A DNA stretch of 16,032 bases from contig JBFKOL010000063.1 in NCBI GenBank assembly GCA_041628815.1, forward strand, positions 1 to 16,032. Reading direction: 5' to 3'. Source of the stretch: JBFKOL01 sp041628815 (GTDB lineage Bacteria > Bacteroidota > Bacteroidia > Chitinophagales > Saprospiraceae). The notes under the pieces were generated by a model. It was not told the origin of the DNA, ran no database searches, and was given only the letters and a program-made list of their open reading frames with translations. Positions 13,301 through 16,032 of the stretch are shown in pieces. Position 1 is the first letter of the stretch; every line of letters starts with the position of its first letter. The translations under genes were made by a program, and so were the position numbers.

Positions 13301-16032
13301 ATCTGACTTTCGTTATTGATGTCTGCAGCCTCAGCTCTGAAATATACTGTCGATCCTGCCAATGAAGTCAAATCGACAGATACATTTGTCCATGATGCTT
13401 CTCTAAAAGTAGCTGTGCCAACTTCATTGATGATATTTAGAAGAAGTGAATGATCCGCAGAATCCCTAAGTTCGAGACTGAAATAATCCAGGCTTTCGGC
13501 TTGGTCATCATGCGCAAAATAGTACGATAGATCAAGTTGGAGCAATGTATATTCCGTTGATAGAGGAATGTATGGGGACAATACCACGGTGATTCCTGAA
13601 TCCACATCCATCATGTTTCCATTCTCAGTGATCAAGGCCTGATTTCCTTCGAAAGCACCCAATTCCATATACACTCCTCCCAGGGTATATGGATCCGGAA
13701 TCTCATTTTCCCAATTACCCCTGAGGGAATTGCCAGTGAGACTCCACGCGTTATGCCCTGTTTGGGACTCAAAGTCCGCCAGGAACAATGTTGTCACGGA
13801 GGCATTTCCTAGGGTAAATAATAAGCTATCCGTGCATCCCAGGGCATCTGTTACGGTAACCGAATAATCTCCTTCCTCAAGATTTGAAAGATCTTGAGTC
13901 GTATCCATCGTACTCCAGGCATAAGTATAAGGCCCTATTCCTCCTGAAACAGTCAGGTCTACCGATCCATCACCTGCTCCCAGGCATGAAACGTTTGTAT
14001 GATTTTGGGATATTGCTAGAACAGGGCCTTCTGCTACCTCTATATCCATGGATGAAGAGTGACCGACAGCATCGGTTACTGTTACGCTATAGGTGCCAGG
14101 CACAAGGCCGGTCAAATCTTCCGGATCATCGGTCCCCGGAATATGATCCCAATCATAGGTATAGGGACCAGTAATGGTTTCAAAATTGAGATCGGGACAA
14201 AGCGGCCTGCCTGGCGGAGTCAAGATGGCAACATTCAGGTACATTCTTAAACCATTGACGAAACCGATATCATAGGGTTTGTCATCACCTTGTTTTGCTG
14301 CCCAGTTATGTCCGCCCATGTAATAAACATAACCACCAAAAAGAGAATCACTGGTCAATTTAATGCCGCCCATGACTTCATCGTAATCAGTCACGTTGGG
14401 TCTGATAGAATCTTTGGCGACATTAAGTATAAGTTCACTTTTATATTCACTCCCCGGACTCAGATGAATACCGACGAATGTACCTGTGGGGTCTTGCTCC
14501 AGCGTATCATGAATTTGAAAATAAGTTTCGCTGAAATTGTATTCAACATGGTTTTCTCCTTTTTGGGCACCTGAGTAATAGGCGTCTGCGCGACTTAATA
14601 TTCCAGAGGTAGTATGAAAAAATTCATAGTTTTCATAGCCTTCGATTCCCGCACATTGGGCTAGGAAATTTCCACCACTTTCGACAAACTGGCGAACTCT
14701 GCCGGTTTCATTTGCATCACCATAAGCAGAAATCTGTCCATCTCTCCAATGGGGTTCTGAAGCAAAGGTAAAGCACGAGGTAGAATCAAGCTCGATATCA
14801 CGTGCCAGCGTATCGATCCAGTACTGATTACCAATACCGGCAATATCCATGATGGCCGAATGAATGGGGACGTTTCCACCGTTTTCGAGTATGATAATTT
14901 TGGGTTTGAAAGTCAATTTGTGTTTGTATTCGATCAATTTAGGTTCCGTCGTTTGATAAACTCGCACGCTGTCGGACAATAGTGATTCAATGACCGGTCT
15001 TGCAGCAGAGGTATCTTTAGGGTGAATCACGAGGGGGCCCGATCTGAAATCGTAAGAAGTGGTATTACCATCGGCATTTGGATACAATCTTTGGGCATTG
15101 ACTGTTAAGTCGATTCCGTCTTTTTGCTTGCCATCCCTTATAGCCCAGAACAAAGGAACTTCGTTTTGAAGAAGCTCATTGGCCAAACCATATACCCTCA
15201 GATTAAACGGCATAGTTCCTGCGCCGGCATTGCCGTTGGGATACCCCGTTGGCGAAGACGTATAAGAAAGGCCCGGTTGGGTAAAATTGTCCATACCGAT
15301 CACCCAAGTTCCTGCCGGAAATTGAGAAGTACGAATTTCATTAACAGAATTATTGAATGTGCCACGGGCTGTGAGATTTATGGTGCCGTCATTTCCAGGA
15401 TCACAGGAAACGTAAGTTGTCTCTGCCGTCAGTTCAATAGGAGAAGGTTCGGTTATTTCGACTGTCAGCGTATCCTGACAACCCAATGCATCTGTCACCG
15501 TAACCCGGTACGTGCCGGCAGTTAAACTTTGTAAATCTTCTGGATCATCATCATCGCCTACCCCATCGTTGTCCCAATCGATCGTAAAAGGACCGGTACC
15601 ATATTGGATGGACAAATCAATACTCCCATCGATTCCGGCAAAAGTGGTCACGTCCTGGTGTGTTTCGCCAAGAAACAATTGGTTCTCCTGAATGACAACA
15701 GCAAGACTGTCCTTGCATCCCAGCGCATCGGTAGCCACTACCTTGTAAGTGCCCGTATCCAATGACATCAGGTCCTGGGTGGTGTCTGTCATCAGTATAC
15801 CATCCCTAAACCAACTATAGGAAATAGGCGCAGAACCGTCGAAGGCACTTATATCAATGCTCCCGTCTCCCGCTCCATTGCACGTCACATCCTGGTGGGT
15901 TTCACCAATAAAAAATGCCTTTTCCACAATTTCTAGGGTCAAGGAATCACGTCCTCCTGCACCGTCTGTCACGATCACCGAATACGTGCCAACCACCAGT
16001 CCCATGGGATCTTCCGGGTCATTGGTATCACC
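10387..16032 (-). CDS. Giant SprB-repeat / SdrD_B-like surface protein, 5' end outside window
   Basis: The frame stays open to the right edge: codons upstream of the Met at 16005 read GDTNDPEDP, which is SprB-repeat sequence, so that Met is internal. 1881 codons are visible. Numbering from the Met at 16005: SprB repeats at 38-107, 117-187, a split copy 197-215 plus 610-657, and 669-735; an inserted glutamine-amidotransferase-like domain at about 216-609; a jelly-roll/choice-of-anchor-J-like domain at about 737-914; a first SdrD_B-like domain at about 917-1010 (calcium loop DADFDGVIDAGE); a beta-propeller-like region at about 1011-1512; a second SdrD_B-like domain at about 1513-1655 (DSNNNGIQDPGE); two YVGC repeats at 1659-1762; and an Ig/PKD-like domain at 1763-1862. 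SprB is the Flavobacterium gliding adhesin whose repeats name this family; motility is not implied here. The protein ends NDLRCSLFPYTGN with no type A or type B T9SS sorting domain, which is unexpected for this architecture. Confidence 0.92.
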   Translation of the reverse strand, partial: GDTNDPEDPMGLVVGTYSVIVTDGAGGRDSLTLEIVEKAFFIGETHQDVTCNGAGDGSIDISAFDGSAPISYSWFRDGILMTDTTQDLMSLDTGTYKVVATDALGCKDSLAVVIQENQLFLGETHQDVTTFAGIDGSIDLSIQYGTGPFTIDWDNDGVGDDDDPEDLQSLTAGTYRVTVTDALGCQDTLTVEITEPSPIELTAETTYVSCDPGNDGTINLTARGTFNNSVNEIRTSQFPAGTWVIGMDNFTQPGLSYTSSPTGYPNGNAGAGTMPFNLRVYGLANELLQNEVPLFWAIRDGKQKDGIDLTVNAQRLYPNADGNTTSYDFRSGPLVIHPKDTSAARPVIESLLSDSVRVYQTTEPKLIEYKHKLTFKPKIIILENGGNVPIHSAIMDIAGIGNQYWIDTLARDIELDSTSCFTFASEPHWRDGQISAYGDANETGRVRQFVESGGNFLAQCAGIEGYENYEFFHTTSGILSRADAYYSGAQKGENHVEYNFSETYFQIHDTLEQDPTGTFVGIHLSPGSEYKSELILNVAKDSIRPNVTDYDEVMGGIKLTSDSLFGGYVYYMGGHNWAAKQGDDKPYDIGFVNGLRMYLNVAILTPPGRPLCPDLNFETITGPYTYDWDHIPGTDDPEDLTGLVPGTYSVTVTDAVGHSSSMDIEVAEGPVLAISQNHTNVSCLGAGDGSVDLTVSGGIGPYTYAWSTMDTTQDLSNLEEGDYSVTVTDALGCTDSLLFTLGNASVTTLFLADFESQTGHNAWSLTGNSLRGNWENEIPDPYTLGGVYMELGAFEGNQALITENGNMMDVDSGITVVLSPYIPLSTEYTLLQLDLSYYFAHDDQAESLDYFSLELRDSADHSLLLNIINEVGTATFREASWTNVSVDLTSLAGSTVYFRAEAADINNESQIEAALDGVRITGQEASLSGTVFIDADFDGVIDAGESGLGGVLVTVFDATGILFQDTTTETGSYFIDGLNANEAYRLEFTNWTPEYQVSYGPDSYSPIRFVRGGQCNINLGLGNPLMYCEEDPFILVPCYVDGTYDGIHSALPTIIKLPVSSDGHDFTGTSYNPDFQVTPMANHIDIGTVYGIAWQATTGTLYTSAFHKRYAGFGPEGPDAIYQMDLDGNILGVINLDTLLGISGSTGGDVHDWSVSNNGEVYDIGINAISFDGVGKRGFGDIELDEKQETLYAVNLFDRKVYALDISKGIADSVAITGSWSTPDELGNNQHRPFGLAWHEGMLYIGSVDEDSLIAYVHSFDPTNEMYSLALSVDLDYTRQAFFGDADNTAFAPADWNHWQSSPYDFTPHSATNEIGFPQAILSDIEFDVNGHMILGFRDRFGDQAAASKLFDTTAVSETSAIASGDILKACYSGGMYIIESGTSGACPSTGGLPDSGPGGVEFYHWDIYEEPTNSLWDPNTITGGFHWETTQGGLLQLDGQPYVITTAMDPYSDFSGGIIKLDNTDGGRYGVGTGSSEFDSLTGGYTIYDLHNYDSNLPDTSVYAGKANGLGDLEAACQLPILIGDFVWYDSNNNGIQDPGEVPLVNVAVELYQGGTLIGRDTTDETGSYVFGGANDLNLVGGYKISPLSPSQLQIALSSAQTNDGSVTGLVSVTNTDAGNDTLDFVDSDAIMNASLDTAIIGFVSDYNGTFDYSFDFGFSSCPEEIDTILYVGCEGDGYTVTVGSNVYDENNPMGVDTFSTESGCDSIVITDLTFHPTYSDTIEYVGCTGEGYSIEVNGNTYNESNPTGTEAMTSSYGCDSTIFVDLIFLEDVFVEAGMLPGPACSESPVLLSDLGPVISGGITTGHWTTNGSGAFNNNGDFGGAQPSTIYTFSSADIDNGKVILTLTSDDPVGPCEPAADAVLIIINDLRCSLFPYTGN
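10720..11031 (-). repeat. Two tandem YVGC-GCDS repeats
   Basis: Units lie at 10885-11031 and 10720-10872. Each begins YVGC(E/T)G(D/E)GY, then a V(G/N)-N-Y(D/N)E(N/S)NP(M/T)G motif, and ends GCDS(I/T) followed by a hydrophobic strand and F. Two cysteines per unit could form a disulphide. The units are clearly homologous but diverged, consistent with an old duplication. Confidence 0.75.
11467..12975 (-). other. Beta-propeller-like region between two SdrD_B-like domains
   Basis: The region has recurring blade-type strands: GTVYGIAWQATTGTLYTSAFH, AIYQMDLDGNILGVINL, GFGDIELDEKQETLYAVNL, RPFGLAWHEGMLYIGSVDE, LSDIEFDVNGHMILGFRDR, and GGIIKLDNTDGG. Propellers of this kind are known between SdrD_B modules in Bacteroidota and cyanobacterial cell-surface proteins. 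The phrase KRYAGFGPEGPDAIY is a conserved-looking feature of that group, recalled from general familiarity and not checked by a search. It probably mediates binding or acts as a rigid spacer. Confidence 0.6.
13801..16032 (-). repeat. SprB-type repeats (four whole or split copies plus an edge copy)
   Basis: Copies lie at about 15940-16032 (cut by the edge), 15685-15894, 15445-15657, a split copy 15361-15417 plus 14035-14178, and 13801-14001. The shared pattern is V(S/T)C or an equivalent, then (N)DG(S/T)I(D/N)(L/I), a middle W, a D-rich or DTTQDL turn, L--G-Y-V(T)VTDALGC. Two linkers are nearly the same (GETHQDVT), and the DNA behind them is visibly related (around 15650-15679 and 15888-15917). 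One copy has an acidic loop DNDGVGDDDD that may bind calcium. Confidence 0.85.
14179..15360 (-). other. Amidotransferase-like domain inserted in a SprB repeat
   Basis: About 394 residues sit between the first half (CDPGNDGTINLTARG) and second half (GPYTYDWD, DDPEDLTGL) of one SprB repeat. The insert has a strand-rich start (FPAGTWVIGMDN), an alpha/beta segment FNLRVYGLANELLQNEVPL-WAI-DGK-KDGIDLT, a Rossmann-like strand PKIIILENGG, a nucleophile-elbow-like GGNFLAQCAGIE (Cys codon 14653-14655), and a closing YYMGGHNW with NGLRMYLN. The Cys context and fold order resemble class I glutamine amidotransferase or BPL_N-type domains. A Cys-His pair could be formed with the His of GGHNW; activity is an inference only. 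Confidence 0.55.

Noticed and set aside
15124..15525. 133-codon plus-strand open frame opposite the amidotransferase-like insert
   Set aside because: Antisense to real coding sequence. The peptide is rich in Arg, Cys and Ile, typical of a complementary-strand shadow.
13801..16032. Identification of the third gene as sprB itself, implying gliding motility
   Set aside because: Only the repeat family is shared. SprB repeats are widespread in Bacteroidota adhesins, and no gliding gene is in the window.
13801..16032. SprB repeats as a CRISPR or simple tandem DNA repeat array
   Set aside because: The units are long, protein-level repeats with diverged DNA. There are no short identical repeats with regular spacers.

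Overview
The window most likely comes from a Bacteroidota genome, and the domain set points to a Saprospiria-like lineage (an inference, not a proven assignment). It holds three very long genes for secreted or surface-exposed modular proteins, plus the last 76 codons of an unrecognised gene at the left edge. Two of the three proteins end in a recognisable type IX secretion system (T9SS) type A sorting domain. The modules are typical of this phylum: lamin-tail domains, SprB repeats, SdrD_B-like domains, GCDS repeats, HYR-like cysteine-rich modules, a dockerin-like segment, and PKD/Ig-like domains. No IS element, CRISPR array, tRNA or rRNA was seen.

Layout. Positions 1-231 (+) are the 3' end of an unidentified gene. 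Positions 232-366 are a short convergent spacer with two hairpins. Positions 367-7323 (-) encode a 2318-aa protein: signal peptide, four lamin-tail domains, a long cysteine-rich HYR-like region, a dockerin-like segment and a T9SS tail. Positions 7324-7692 are an AT-rich divergent promoter region with several inverted repeats. Positions 7693-10374 (+) encode an 893-aa protein: signal peptide, parallel beta-helix with a choice-of-anchor-Q-like ending, a second beta-helix-like domain, a PKD-like domain and a T9SS tail. After a gap of only 12 nt, positions 10387-16032 (-) hold the 3' 1881 codons of a third giant gene whose start lies beyond the right edge. It carries SprB repeats, an inserted glutamine-amidotransferase-like domain, a jelly-roll-like domain, a beta-propeller between two SdrD_B-like domains, two YVGC repeats and an Ig-like domain, but no sorting domain.

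How they work together. No metabolic pathway or operon is visible, because the three genes alternate in direction. They look like an adhesin/surface-protein locus: the 2318-aa and 893-aa proteins should cross the inner membrane by Sec and the outer membrane by T9SS, then be anchored or released. The third protein has the architecture of a surface adhesin but lacks the expected export tail. The two most interesting points are the amidotransferase-like domain splitting a SprB repeat, and the abrupt C-terminus of the third protein directly against its convergent neighbour.
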